Of a stretch of DNA of 64,000 nt, positions 10,654 to 19,044 are shown piece after piece. The notes under the pieces were generated by a model that was not told the DNA's origin, did not search any database, and saw only the letters and a list, made by a program, of their open reading frames with translations. Source of the DNA: Methylotenera oryzisoli (GTDB lineage Bacteria; Pseudomonadota; Gammaproteobacteria; Burkholderiales; Methylophilaceae); assembly GCA_945878695.1 (NCBI GenBank), contig CAMDXI010000004.1, positions 1 to 64,000 on the forward strand, in the 5' to 3' direction. Numbering within the stretch: position 1 is the stretch's first letter; each line of letters starts with the position of its first letter. The translations under genes were made by a program, and so were the position numbers.

Positions 10654-11012
10654 TTCATTCGCATTACGCCTTATTTGGTAATGCTTGAATCATTGCCCTG
10701 ACCCTTCTGTTGCTCGTGATTGTTTGTAGCAACTATCAAGAAATCAGCTGTATCGATTTTTACTGGTTAGCGGCTGTGCCCGTGCGCTGGTAAAGATTGT
10801 ATTAGCTTGTTGTTATCAACATTGAACACTGCTTTTGTGTGCATAGCTTGATTTAACGAACACCCAATACCCTCTGCGTTTATATTGCCTTTGTGGCATG
10901 AGCTGAATTGCATCGCTTATGTACAAAGGATATGCCCGTTTTTACTTAGCGCCCTTTTGTTTTATTTACTATTGCTTATCGCTTAGAGGCGACAAGCTAG
11001 AAAGGGTCTACT
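10654..11012 (+). promoter_or_regulatory. Long untranslated leader of the first rhlE gene
   Basis: About 360 bases with no convincing gene. They follow a strong promoter and end with AAAGGG six bases before the TTG start at 11013. The stretch is AT-rich with scattered short dyads. Long leaders are typical of cold-induced helicase and Csp genes, where they act as RNA thermosensors or autoregulatory sites. I recognise no known riboswitch. A 39-codon frame (10919-11038) overlaps the helicase start but has no ribosome binding site. Confidence 0.5.
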
Positions 11013-12818
11013 TTGTCTTTTGCATCATTAAATCTTGATAACGCCTTACTTCGTGCTATTGAAGAATCAGGCTACACCACCCCAACCGCTATTCAAGCAC
11101 AGGCCATTCCTGTTGTGACCGCTGGTCATGACTTGATGGCTTCTGCACAAACCGGCACCGGTAAAACCGCGGCCTTTATGTTGCCAGCCTTAAATTTATT
11201 GGCTACCCCACACGAATTAAAAAGCCGTGGCCCACGTATTTTGGTCTTAGTGCCTACCCGTGAATTGGCCACGCAAGTGAACGAAGCCGCGCGTAAGTAC
11301 GGCAAATTCATCCGCGCCCGCACCGTGAGCATCGTTGGCGGCATGCCATACCCATTACAAAACAAACTGCTATCCCAACCATTAGACATCTTGGTGGCTA
11401 CCCCAGGTCGCTTGTTAGACCACATGGAGCGTGGCCGCATTGATTTGTCCCGCTTGCAAATGTTGGTGTTGGACGAAGCCGATCGCATGTTAGACATGGG
11501 TTTCTTACCTGATGTAGAACGCATTTGCGAACAGCTTACTGCTGAGCGCCAAACGCTTTTATTCTCTGCCACCTTAGACGGTGACATTGCACGTATCGCC
11601 AGACAAATCTTGAAAAATCCAAAAACCATACAAGTGGCGACGCAAAAAGAAAAACACGCCAACATTGAACAACGCTTGCATTACGTGGACGACATGACGC
11701 ATAAAAACAAATTGCTAGAGCATTTGTTGATTGCACCTGAAGTGAATCAAGTCATCATCTTCACTTCAACCAAACGCCATTGCGACGTGCTGGCTGAAGA
11801 TTTGTATGCGGCAGGCCATAAAACAGCAGCTTTGCATGGTGACATGACGCAAGGCGCACGTAACCGCACCTTGACCAAATTGCGCCAAGGCGACGTTAAA
11901 GTTTTAGTGGCCACTGATGTGGCGGCCCGAGGCATAGACGTGGCTGGTATCACTCACGTGATTAACTACGATTTACCAAAATTTGCTGAAGATTACGTGC
12001 ACCGTATTGGCCGTACTGGCCGTGCTGGCAACACCGGCATTGCGATTTCTTTTGCGTCTAATATAGACCGTCACATCTTGCGTAAAATTGAACAATTCAC
12101 CGGCAACCGCATGGAACCGTCTACCATAGAAGGCTTTGAACCTAAACGCGCCATGAAAATGGATGGCCCAGGTAACGGCCGTGGTGATCGCGGTGATATC
12201 CGCCGTGATGCACACAAACCAGGTGGTCGCGGTGGCTTTAAACCGCGTGATGACCGTGGCAGCTTTAATGACCGTGGTCCACGCACAGAGCGCACAGGCG
12301 GCTTCCAAGCGCGCGATGAAAACCGTGGCAACCGTGACTCCGCTGCTCGTCCAAGCAACGGTAACGCCTACGCTGGTCGCAGCGACAGGCCGACGGATGA
12401 CAGGCCGCGTCAATTTTCTGACCGCCCTAACACAGCCCGCCCTCAAGGTGACCGCCCTCAAAGTGACCGCCCTCAAAGTGATCGCCCAGCGGCAGGTGCG
12501 CCTAACCGCAGCTTTGGTGACAGCATTGCCTTTGGCAAAAAACCTTACTCACGCGACAACGCTAGCGCGCCTCGTGGCGACAGCAACCGCGACAGCCGTG
12601 GCAATCGTCAAGATGCCAACCGTGGTGACAACCGCGTATTGGGCGCCCGTTACGAAGGCCGCAACGATGCTGCCCGTGGCGATCGCTCTGCCGCACCGCA
12701 ACGTCGTGATAGCGCTAGACCGGACAGCCGTCCAGCTCGTGCCAATAACGACACGCGTAGCTTTGGTAATGCGAATGCAGGCAGCAATGCACCGCGTCGT
12801 CCACGTAGCTTTGCATAA
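11013..12818 (+). CDS. rhlE: DEAD-box RNA helicase, RhlE type, with long Arg/Gly/Asp-rich tail
   Basis: ATP-dependent RNA helicase acting in ribosome assembly or RNA turnover. The core (about 1-375) has the Q motif GYTTPTAIQAQAIP, motif I AQTGTGKT, PTRELA, TPGRLLD, motif II DEAD, motif III SAT and motif VI HRIGRTGRAG. From about residue 385 a low-complexity tail of more than 200 residues, rich in R, G, D, N and S, follows, with tandem DRPQ(S/G) units; such tails bind RNA and may promote condensates. The start is TTG, with AAAGGG six bases upstream, and no ATG fits the conserved N-terminus. A second RhlE paralogue follows after a hairpin. Confidence 0.93.
   Translation: MSFASLNLDNALLRAIEESGYTTPTAIQAQAIPVVTAGHDLMASAQTGTGKTAAFMLPALNLLATPHELKSRGPRILVLVPTRELATQVNEAARKYGKFIRARTVSIVGGMPYPLQNKLLSQPLDILVATPGRLLDHMERGRIDLSRLQMLVLDEADRMLDMGFLPDVERICEQLTAERQTLLFSATLDGDIARIARQILKNPKTIQVATQKEKHANIEQRLHYVDDMTHKNKLLEHLLIAPEVNQVIIFTSTKRHCDVLAEDLYAAGHKTAALHGDMTQGARNRTLTKLRQGDVKVLVATDVAARGIDVAGITHVINYDLPKFAEDYVHRIGRTGRAGNTGIAISFASNIDRHILRKIEQFTGNRMEPSTIEGFEPKRAMKMDGPGNGRGDRGDIRRDAHKPGGRGGFKPRDDRGSFNDRGPRTERTGGFQARDENRGNRDSAARPSNGNAYAGRSDRPTDDRPRQFSDRPNTARPQGDRPQSDRPQSDRPAAGAPNRSFGDSIAFGKKPYSRDNASAPRGDSNRDSRGNRQDANRGDNRVLGARYEGRNDAARGDRSAAPQRRDSARPDSRPARANNDTRSFGNANAGSNAPRRPRSFA
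12438..12487 (+). repeat. 15-bp tandem repeat inside the rhlE tail
   Basis: CGCCCTCAAAGTGAC-type units occur a little over three times head to tail, encoding repeats of D-R-P-Q-S/G. The in-frame period of 15 bases means copy-number change would lengthen or shorten the disordered tail without a frameshift. Confidence 0.8.
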
Positions 12819-12839
12819 TTAAGGATAGAACCTAGCGGC

Positions 12840-12879
12840 GGGGAATGGCATCGCTTGTATTCAAGCCATGCCATTCCCC
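12840..12879 (+). repeat. Long perfect hairpin between the two rhlE genes
   Basis: GGGGAATGGCAT (12840-12851) pairs perfectly with ATGCCATTCCCC (12868-12879). After a C/C mismatch the stem continues as GCTTG/CAAGC around the loop TATT. The structure has 17 base pairs in all. There is no T-run after it, so it is not a standard terminator. It lies 22 bases before the second helicase start and may act as an mRNA stability or processing element or a helicase target. Confidence 0.8.
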
Positions 12880-12901
12880 GGCCCCTAATTAGAGAGAAAC
12901 A

Positions 12902-14299
12902 ATGACAGAAACCGTACAGTTCGACAGCTTAGGCTTGGCGCCCGAGTTACTCAGAGCACTGACCGATTCAGGGTACACCACCCCCACCCCAATTCAGGCG
13001 CAAGCCATCCCGCTAGCATTAGCTGGCGGTGACTTAATGGCAGGCGCACAAACCGGCACCGGCAAAACCGCGGCTTTTTCCCTGCCGCTGCTGCAAAAAT
13101 TATTGCCGTTTGCCAATAACGGCGCCTCCCCAGCTAAACACCCAATACGCGCTTTGGTCTTAACGCCGACACGCGAATTGGCCATCCAAGTAGAAGAAAG
13201 TGTCAAGGCCTATGCCAAGCACACGCCCTTGCGCTCATTAGTGGTGTTCGGTGGCGTGGACATTAAAACCCAAACCCCGCATTTGAAAACCGGCGTGGAA
13301 GTCTTGGTTGCGACCCCGGGTCGCCTGCTGGACCATATCGAACAAAAAACCTTGCAACTGAATCAAGTGCAAGTTTTAGTGCTGGATGAAGCCGACCGCA
13401 TGCTAGACATGGGCTTTATGCCAGATCTAAAAAGAATCCTCGCTTTGCTGCCCAAACAACGGCAAACCTTGATGTTTTCAGCCACGTTTTCCAATGAAAT
13501 CAAGAAGCTTGCCGACGACTTTTTAAGCCATCCCCAGCTAATCGAAGTGGCACGCAGCAACGCCACCAACGATAACGTTACGCAAAAGGTTTACCCGGTT
13601 GCGCAAAGCGATAAAGAAGCCTTGTTGATACAGCTATTAAAAAACAGTGACTCCAAACAAGTCTTAATCTTCACTAAAACCAAAATCACTGCCAGCCGCT
13701 TAAGCCGCAGCTTGGCCAAGGTAGGCATAGCCGCCGACGCCATTCATGGCGACAAATCGCAGCAAGAGCGCATTAAAGCCTTGGATGCATTCAAATCAGG
13801 GGCAGCCACGGTATTGGTGGCCACCGACGTAGCCGCACGTGGTTTAGACATAGACCAATTGCCCATGGTGATTAACTACGAAATACCCAGCGCGCCGGAA
13901 GATTACGTGCACCGCATAGGCCGAACCGGCCGAGCAGGCGCATTGGGCGTGGCCATTTCCTTTGTCAGCCCTGAAGAAGACAAATACTTGGTGGAAATTG
14001 AAAAACTGATTAAGCGCGAGATTCCTAAAGAAAGCATAGAAATAGATAGGGCTGGCGCACGCAGCCGCAGCGCACACAAGCCTGCAGCTAGCCATGCCAG
14101 TACCAACCATGCGTCTGCAGGTCAAGATGCCTCTGCCAGCAGAAGGCCGGCGCCTAAAAAGAAAAGCACCGACCCTTGGTTTGATAAACCTTATGAGGCG
14201 GTGGTGGCACAGAAACAAGCTGCCGTTAAACCGATTGCCAGTAATAGCAAAAAAGCCCCAGTGGCAGCATTGCTAGGTGGGATCGCCTTCAATAAATAA
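12902..14299 (+). CDS. rhlE: DEAD-box RNA helicase, RhlE type (second copy)
   Basis: A 465-residue RNA helicase paralogous to the preceding gene. It has GYTTPTPIQAQAIPLA (Q motif), AQTGTGKTAAFSLPLL (I), PTRELAIQ (Ia), TPGRLLDHIE (Ib), DEADRMLDMGFMPD (II), FSATF (III) and HRIGRTGRAG (VI). Its tail is shorter than that of the first copy and is basic and alanine/serine-rich (about residues 380-465), ending KKAPVAALLGGIAFNK. The start ATG has AGAGAGAAAC before it. The last 27 bases overlap the convergent hslR gene. The pair probably arose by duplication, with tails that diverged in composition. Confidence 0.94.
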   Translation: MTETVQFDSLGLAPELLRALTDSGYTTPTPIQAQAIPLALAGGDLMAGAQTGTGKTAAFSLPLLQKLLPFANNGASPAKHPIRALVLTPTRELAIQVEESVKAYAKHTPLRSLVVFGGVDIKTQTPHLKTGVEVLVATPGRLLDHIEQKTLQLNQVQVLVLDEADRMLDMGFMPDLKRILALLPKQRQTLMFSATFSNEIKKLADDFLSHPQLIEVARSNATNDNVTQKVYPVAQSDKEALLIQLLKNSDSKQVLIFTKTKITASRLSRSLAKVGIAADAIHGDKSQQERIKALDAFKSGAATVLVATDVAARGLDIDQLPMVINYEIPSAPEDYVHRIGRTGRAGALGVAISFVSPEEDKYLVEIEKLIKREIPKESIEIDRAGARSRSAHKPAASHASTNHASAGQDASASRRPAPKKKSTDPWFDKPYEAVVAQKQAAVKPIASNSKKAPVAALLGGIAFNK

Positions 14300-14692
14300 T
14301 CGGCTGCCGGTGAATTTTTTAATGTCGCGCAATTGGCGTTTTGTTGGTCGACCAGCGCCGTGTTCGCGTTGCGCGTGAGCATCCAAGCCAGTGACTTTGA
14401 GGTTTTCTCGCTTGGCTTTACTGGCCGGCGTTTCTTGGTATAGCAAGGCTGCCTCCGGTGCGCCCTTGCGCACATTGGATAATGCCAGCACGGCCACTTC
14501 AATCTCGATATCACGCGTGCGTATGGCCACCAACTGCCCAGGTCGCAATTCCTTCGCCGGTTTGACCCTGTCGCCATCCAAATGTACTTTACCGGTATCG
14601 ATGGCCGCGGTGGCTAGGCTACGTGTTTTAAAAAAACGCGCCGCCCACAACCATTTGTCTAGCCGACATTTGCTTTCCACTTCGCTATTCAT
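14273..14692 (-). CDS. hslR: Hsp15 / S4-domain RNA-binding heat-shock protein
   Basis: Binds free 50S subunits that still carry a nascent chain, so that stalled subunits are recycled. The 139-residue protein has the S4 domain near the N-terminus: CRLDKWLWAARFFKTRSLA, then AIDTGKVHLDGDRVKPAKEL. The C-terminal helix-rich part ends GRPTKRQLRDIKKFTG, a segment typical of Hsp15. Its 3' end overlaps that of the second rhlE gene. It is preceded by the Lon-like protease gene at 24 bp spacing on the same strand, so the two may form an operon for protein quality control. Confidence 0.92.
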   Translation of the reverse strand: MNSEVESKCRLDKWLWAARFFKTRSLATAAIDTGKVHLDGDRVKPAKELRPGQLVAIRTRDIEIEVAVLALSNVRKGAPEAALLYQETPASKAKRENLKVTGLDAHAQREHGAGRPTKRQLRDIKKFTGSRLFIEGDPT

Positions 14693-14716
14693 ATTGCTTT
14701 AAACCTACAAGATGGC

Positions 14717-16864
14717 TTAACGAGACCGCTCTAGCAAGGTGGTTTTTGGTAGATTTTGCTCCAACACCAACTTGAAGGACGCCAAGGTTTCAGTTGCTAA
14801 GACGCTCACGGCTTCAAGGGTATGGCCAGTAAGCAGCAATATGCCTTCTGCCACATTATTCATGGTGTTGATGTGAAATTGACCCTGCGCCACCGCCTCC
14901 ACCACTTCGTCCGCCAAGATGAGATGACGACCATTACGACCTGGAATCAACACGCCCTGCGTGCCATCTAAGCCTATGTCTTTACATACCCTAAAGTAGC
15001 CCTCTATCTTTTCATTGAGGCCACCCACCGGCAACACTTCACCATGCTGATTTAAAGCGCCGGTCACGGCTATACCCTGCTTAATGGGCAGTTTCGACAA
15101 GGCCGACAAGAGCACGAATAACTCCGCGCAAGAAGCCGAATCGCCATCGACGCCGTTGTATTCTTGTTCAAACACCAAGGAGGCCGTCATGTTCAGCGGG
15201 TTCAGTTTGGCAAAATTGGTGTGCAACCAACTTTGCAATATCATCACGCCTTTATCGTGCGTGGGACCGCTCATCAATACTTCACGGTCTATGGTTAACA
15301 CATCGCGTCGACCGGCGTAGCAATTAGCCGAAATGCGGATGGGTGAGCCAAAACTGGCGTCGGCTAGGTCGATGTGCGTTAAACCGTTGATTTGGCCGAC
15401 GGCTTCGCCTTGCACGGTAATCATCAATTCGTTATCGACGATGGAGTCACGCATGTGCCCTTCTATGTAACCGTGTCTGGCATAACGCCGACTGATGGCG
15501 GCTTTCACGTCTTCCACATCGACCAATTTAGCCTCACGCAAACTGGCCGCTGCGGCGCTCTCTAACATCAATTTCTCTAACACGGCGAATTCGGTGCTTA
15601 AGCGTGTTTGGTCTTCTTCCAACCTATGCATGGCTTGCAACAAAGCCACCACGGCGGCAGCCGTGAAGTGACTGCAATTAAATTGCTGGCATTTTTGTGC
15701 GATAAAGGCAGCGTAAGCCGCGTAATTATCTGGACTGGCTTTTACTTTTTCGGCAAATTCAATCTTGATAGGGAAATAATTAAAGAAATCGTAGTTCTCG
15801 TCTATCAGCAAGTAATAATCTTCGCGCGTGGCCACCAGCACCAATTTAACCGATACCGGTATCACGGATTGCGCGCTTACAAAACTGCCACCTGCGCTGC
15901 CACTGCTGGCTAAATCTTCTATCTGCAAGGTGCCGTTGCGTAAAAAGCGATGCAGCTTTTCTAATATTTGCGCCCCATTGGCTTCGTCGGCCAACAGATC
16001 GCGTAAGTTAATCAACAAGGTGCTACCGTCGGCGCGCAACAAATTGCCGGCGCGCAAACGCAAAAAGTCCGGCGCCGCACTGGATTCCGCTGCACTTTCT
16101 ATGCCGCCAAATAGCGATTGCAAACTGGGATCGTTGTCGTAAATGACTGGTGCATACGCCGCGCTCTGACCCGCAGCCAATACTCCTTGATGGTGATCCA
16201 CCAATAAATTAACACGGTAACGACCAAAAAAACTTTCGCTTAATAAGGCATCCAGATTGCTATCGCCCTCGCCTGCTGCACTCGGTTGCCAAGCTTCCAA
16301 ATACTCCATGATGTCTTTTTGCATCCACGCAAAATAAGCCAGCAAGCTTGGGTTGTTGGCAATCGCCGGCACGCTGGCATTGATGCCTTGCAATTGCGCG
16401 TTGAGAAATGTCGCCATGGCCGTGCTGGCTTGATCCTTGATGCGTGCTTCCAACAGATTGGCTAACTCTTTAGCTAAATGCCGAATAAATTGATCCAATG
16501 CTTGTTTTAACTGACCGCCCACCCCTGCCGGTAATTTCAAAAACACCGGTTTGCCTTGGCTATCAAACGGGTATAGGGCGACCAAATCGTTCGGCGGCGC
16601 TTGCTTGGCCGCAGCATCGTGCATCGCACTTAACATCAAGGTGGTGCGCCCTGTTCCAGGCTCGCCTAGGGCCAGTAAATTGAAACCGGGTTGGCGGATA
16701 GCCAAGCCAAATTCAGCGGCTTTTTTGGCTTCGGGTTGCGCCACCCAGGCTTGTTGCTGCGCACTGCATTGCTTACCTCCCAGCAAGGATGAAGTATCAG
16801 CAAATTTAAATTGCTTGGGGTCAATATTGAGGGTTAATTGCTCAGGGCTTAAAGACTGTGACAT
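14717..16864 (-). CDS. Lon-like ATP-dependent protease (AAA_32/Lon C-terminal type)
   Basis: A 715-residue protease related to Lon but without the standard Lon N-terminal domain. The P-loop GEPGTGRTT is at about residue 67, followed by a long helical insert; a second ATPase portion follows with INLRDLL and LVATREDYYLL. The C-terminal Lon protease domain (about 470-690) has the catalytic serine in DGDSASCAEL and the catalytic lysine in GGLNEKIEGYF. It presumably degrades misfolded or regulatory proteins in the cytosol. No membrane helix is evident, unlike archaeal LonB. The exact substrates are unknown. Confidence 0.88.
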   Translation of the reverse strand: MSQSLSPEQLTLNIDPKQFKFADTSSLLGGKQCSAQQQAWVAQPEAKKAAEFGLAIRQPGFNLLALGEPGTGRTTLMLSAMHDAAAKQAPPNDLVALYPFDSQGKPVFLKLPAGVGGQLKQALDQFIRHLAKELANLLEARIKDQASTAMATFLNAQLQGINASVPAIANNPSLLAYFAWMQKDIMEYLEAWQPSAAGEGDSNLDALLSESFFGRYRVNLLVDHHQGVLAAGQSAAYAPVIYDNDPSLQSLFGGIESAAESSAAPDFLRLRAGNLLRADGSTLLINLRDLLADEANGAQILEKLHRFLRNGTLQIEDLASSGSAGGSFVSAQSVIPVSVKLVLVATREDYYLLIDENYDFFNYFPIKIEFAEKVKASPDNYAAYAAFIAQKCQQFNCSHFTAAAVVALLQAMHRLEEDQTRLSTEFAVLEKLMLESAAAASLREAKLVDVEDVKAAISRRYARHGYIEGHMRDSIVDNELMITVQGEAVGQINGLTHIDLADASFGSPIRISANCYAGRRDVLTIDREVLMSGPTHDKGVMILQSWLHTNFAKLNPLNMTASLVFEQEYNGVDGDSASCAELFVLLSALSKLPIKQGIAVTGALNQHGEVLPVGGLNEKIEGYFRVCKDIGLDGTQGVLIPGRNGRHLILADEVVEAVAQGQFHINTMNNVAEGILLLTGHTLEAVSVLATETLASFKLVLEQNLPKTTLLERSR

Positions 16865-16908
16865 ATCACCTAACTAAATTATCAAAACGATAGTGTTTAA
16901 CATTATTT

Positions 16909-17364
16909 TTAAGGCAGTTGCCAGCGCTGTTGCGCATCGTGGTCACTGTCCTTGTCGTCCAACCAGCGTTCGCCGCTTGCGGTCAGTTCTTTCTTCCAAA
17001 ACGGCGCTTGCGTCTTCAAGTAATCCATAATGAATTCGCAGGCTTTAAAAGCCTGATCTCGGTGTGCACTGGCTACCGCCACCAAAACGATTTGCTCGCT
17101 AGCCTGCAGGCTACCCACGCGATGCACCACGGTCGCGTCCAACACGGCCCAACGACTGGTTGCGTCCAGCACAATAGTCTGCAAGGCTTTCTCGGTCATA
17201 CCAGGGTAATGCTCCAAGGTCAATTGACTCACCGTGTCACCATCGTTTAAATCACGCACCAAGCCAACAAAACTCACCAAGGCGCCTATGTCTTTGCGTG
17301 ATTCGCGCATGCGAGTTAACTCAAAATTTAAATCAAAATCTTCGCTTTGAACGGCAATTTTCAT
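16909..17364 (-). CDS. moaE: Molybdopterin synthase catalytic subunit
   Basis: Large subunit of MPT synthase, which inserts two sulfurs into cyclic pyranopterin monophosphate. The 151-residue protein has the family pattern GALVSFVGLVRDLNDGD, LTLEHYPGMTEKAL, VVHRVGSLQASEQIVLVAVASAHRDQAF and the active-site lysine region APFWKKE. It follows moaD by 25 bp in the usual order. No other molybdenum cofactor gene is in the window. Confidence 0.96.
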   Translation of the reverse strand: MKIAVQSEDFDLNFELTRMRESRKDIGALVSFVGLVRDLNDGDTVSQLTLEHYPGMTEKALQTIVLDATSRWAVLDATVVHRVGSLQASEQIVLVAVASAHRDQAFKACEFIMDYLKTQAPFWKKELTASGERWLDDKDSDHDAQQRWQLP

Positions 17365-17389
17365 GGTGGCATTAAACCATTCGACAGAC

Positions 17390-17647
17390 TTAGCCGCCGG
17401 TCACCGGTGGGAAAAAAGCCACCTCGTCACCATCGACAATTAGAGCCTGGTCATCGACCAATTCATGATTAATCGCGCCCCTGACTTTTAAGCTACCGAG
17501 TAACATTTTTTGCCAGACCTCACTGCGTTTAGCCAACAGGCCTTTTAGTTTCAACAAGCTCAGTTCAGCGTCCGGCAATTCCAAATCCTCACTGGAAAAC
17601 TTCCAGGTTTCTTTCAATCTTGCAAAATCAAATATTTTTATTTTCAT
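17390..17647 (-). CDS. moaD: Molybdopterin synthase sulfur-carrier subunit
   Basis: Ubiquitin-like sulfur carrier of 85 residues. The C-terminus ends VAFFPPVTGG; the terminal Gly-Gly is adenylated and thiocarboxylated by MoeB and inserts into MoaE. The segment VRGAINHELVDDQ and the final strand DGDEVAFFPPV are typical of MoaD. It lies upstream of moaE and 17 bp downstream of rmuC. Confidence 0.95.
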   Translation of the reverse strand: MKIKIFDFARLKETWKFSSEDLELPDAELSLLKLKGLLAKRSEVWQKMLLGSLKVRGAINHELVDDQALIVDGDEVAFFPPVTGG

Positions 17648-17664
17648 AGTGTTATATACATTAA

Positions 17665-18984
17665 TTAATCTTCTTTATCATCCACTACATCCAACACATC
17701 GAGTGGCTGATCGGCCAGTTCGACGCGTTCAATCTTAGCAAAACGTTGGGTGATTTTTTGACTGGAGATGTGCACGTCTTGGGCATGTTCATGCGCTTGA
17801 CGGATGTTGTCGGCTAACTTTTTCATGCGCTGATCAAAGCGCCCAAAATCTTTGCTGAGCTTAGCCAATTCTTCTTTAATGACGTGCACTTGCTTGCGCG
17901 TTTCCACGTCTTTTAACACCGCGCGCGCGGTATTCAACACCGCCATTAAGGTGGTGGGTGACACCACCCAAACACGCTTATTCATGGCGTACTCAATCAC
18001 ATCTTGATGGTAGGCGTGCAATTCAGCAAACACCGCCTCAGCCGGAATAAACATCACCGCGCCATCCGACGTGACATTGGAAATAATGTATTTCTTCGCG
18101 ATGTCATCGACGTGTTTCTTTACGTCCAGTTTGAATTGCTTTTCCGCCAGCAGTTGTTCGGCGTCGGGCAACTTGCTGTCAAACATGCGGTGGTAGTTTT
18201 CCAAAGGAAACTTACTGTCCACCGCGACCGTGCCGGTGGGCTCAGGTAGGAATAAGGCGCAATCGGCCCGCGTGCCGTTTTCAAAGGTGTGCTGCATGGC
18301 GTAGGAGTTAACCGGCAATACATTGCGCACCAAGGCCTCCAATTGCACCTCACCAAAGGCACCACGCGAACGCTTGTCGCCCAACAACTCTTGCAGGCTC
18401 ACCACGTTGGTGGTTAAGCCGTCTATTTTCTTTTGCGCCTCATCTATGGTGGCCAATCGTGCCATCACATCGACAAAAGTTTGATTGGTTTTCTTAAAGC
18501 CCTCGTCCAAGCGCTCGGATACCTTGCCCCCTATTTGCTCCAAACGGTTATCCACGGCTTTGCTTAAACTCTCTATGCTCAGGCTTAAGGTGGTGGTGGC
18601 TTTAAGCATGGTGTCGTTAATCAAGGCTTGCTGCGCTTGGCCTTGTTCCGCCAACGTAGTGTGCAGTTTCTCCATAATGCTTTCACGGGTCAATGCTAAA
18701 TTGCTGATTTGCGCCAATTGCAAGGCCTGCATGGCCTCCCGTGTGCTTTGCAACTCGTTGGCCACGCTAGCACGCAAGCGTTCGCTGGTCTCTTGCGAGG
18801 ACGCGCTTAAGCGGTCGCCCAGTTTATTTAAGCCGTCATTAAAATCCAGCAACATGGCTCGGTGCTTTTCTTCTAACTGCTGCAGTATTAAAGCTTGTTG
18901 ATTGCCCGCTGAACCTCGGCTTATCAGCCTGAGTAACAGCAAGAAAATGAGCAGCAGCAAGACCAATATGGAAATTTGTATCAT
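17665..18984 (-). CDS. rmuC: DNA recombination protein RmuC
   Basis: A 439-residue RmuC-family protein; mutants in E. coli show more inversion at short repeats, and the domain is related to restriction-like nucleases. It starts with a hydrophobic helix (ISILVLLLLIFLLLLRLI) that probably anchors it in the inner membrane, then a long coiled coil (about 30-170). The conserved domain follows with LLGDKRSRGAFGEVQLE, VDSKFPLENY and MFIPAEAVFAE. The length is within the family range. It is transcribed ahead of moaD-moaE. Confidence 0.94.
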   Translation of the reverse strand: MIQISILVLLLLIFLLLLRLISRGSAGNQQALILQQLEEKHRAMLLDFNDGLNKLGDRLSASSQETSERLRASVANELQSTREAMQALQLAQISNLALTRESIMEKLHTTLAEQGQAQQALINDTMLKATTTLSLSIESLSKAVDNRLEQIGGKVSERLDEGFKKTNQTFVDVMARLATIDEAQKKIDGLTTNVVSLQELLGDKRSRGAFGEVQLEALVRNVLPVNSYAMQHTFENGTRADCALFLPEPTGTVAVDSKFPLENYHRMFDSKLPDAEQLLAEKQFKLDVKKHVDDIAKKYIISNVTSDGAVMFIPAEAVFAELHAYHQDVIEYAMNKRVWVVSPTTLMAVLNTARAVLKDVETRKQVHVIKEELAKLSKDFGRFDQRMKKLADNIRQAHEHAQDVHISSQKITQRFAKIERVELADQPLDVLDVVDDKED

Positions 18985-19044
18985 GGGATCGATTATACCT
19001 GATGGGGCCAGTCCCGCTTTAGCAATGTATGAGGCAATGGTCGC

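Noticed and set aside
10919-11038. A 39-codon frame at the end of the rhlE leader, overlapping the helicase start.
   Set aside because: No ribosome binding site, no recognisable protein pattern, and it uses another frame of a region better explained as a leader. A regulatory upstream frame cannot be excluded.
11973-12822. Long open frames on both strands over the 3' part of the first rhlE gene.
   Set aside because: They result from the repetitive, GC-biased codons of the Arg/Gly/Asp-rich tail; their products are low-complexity and resemble no family.
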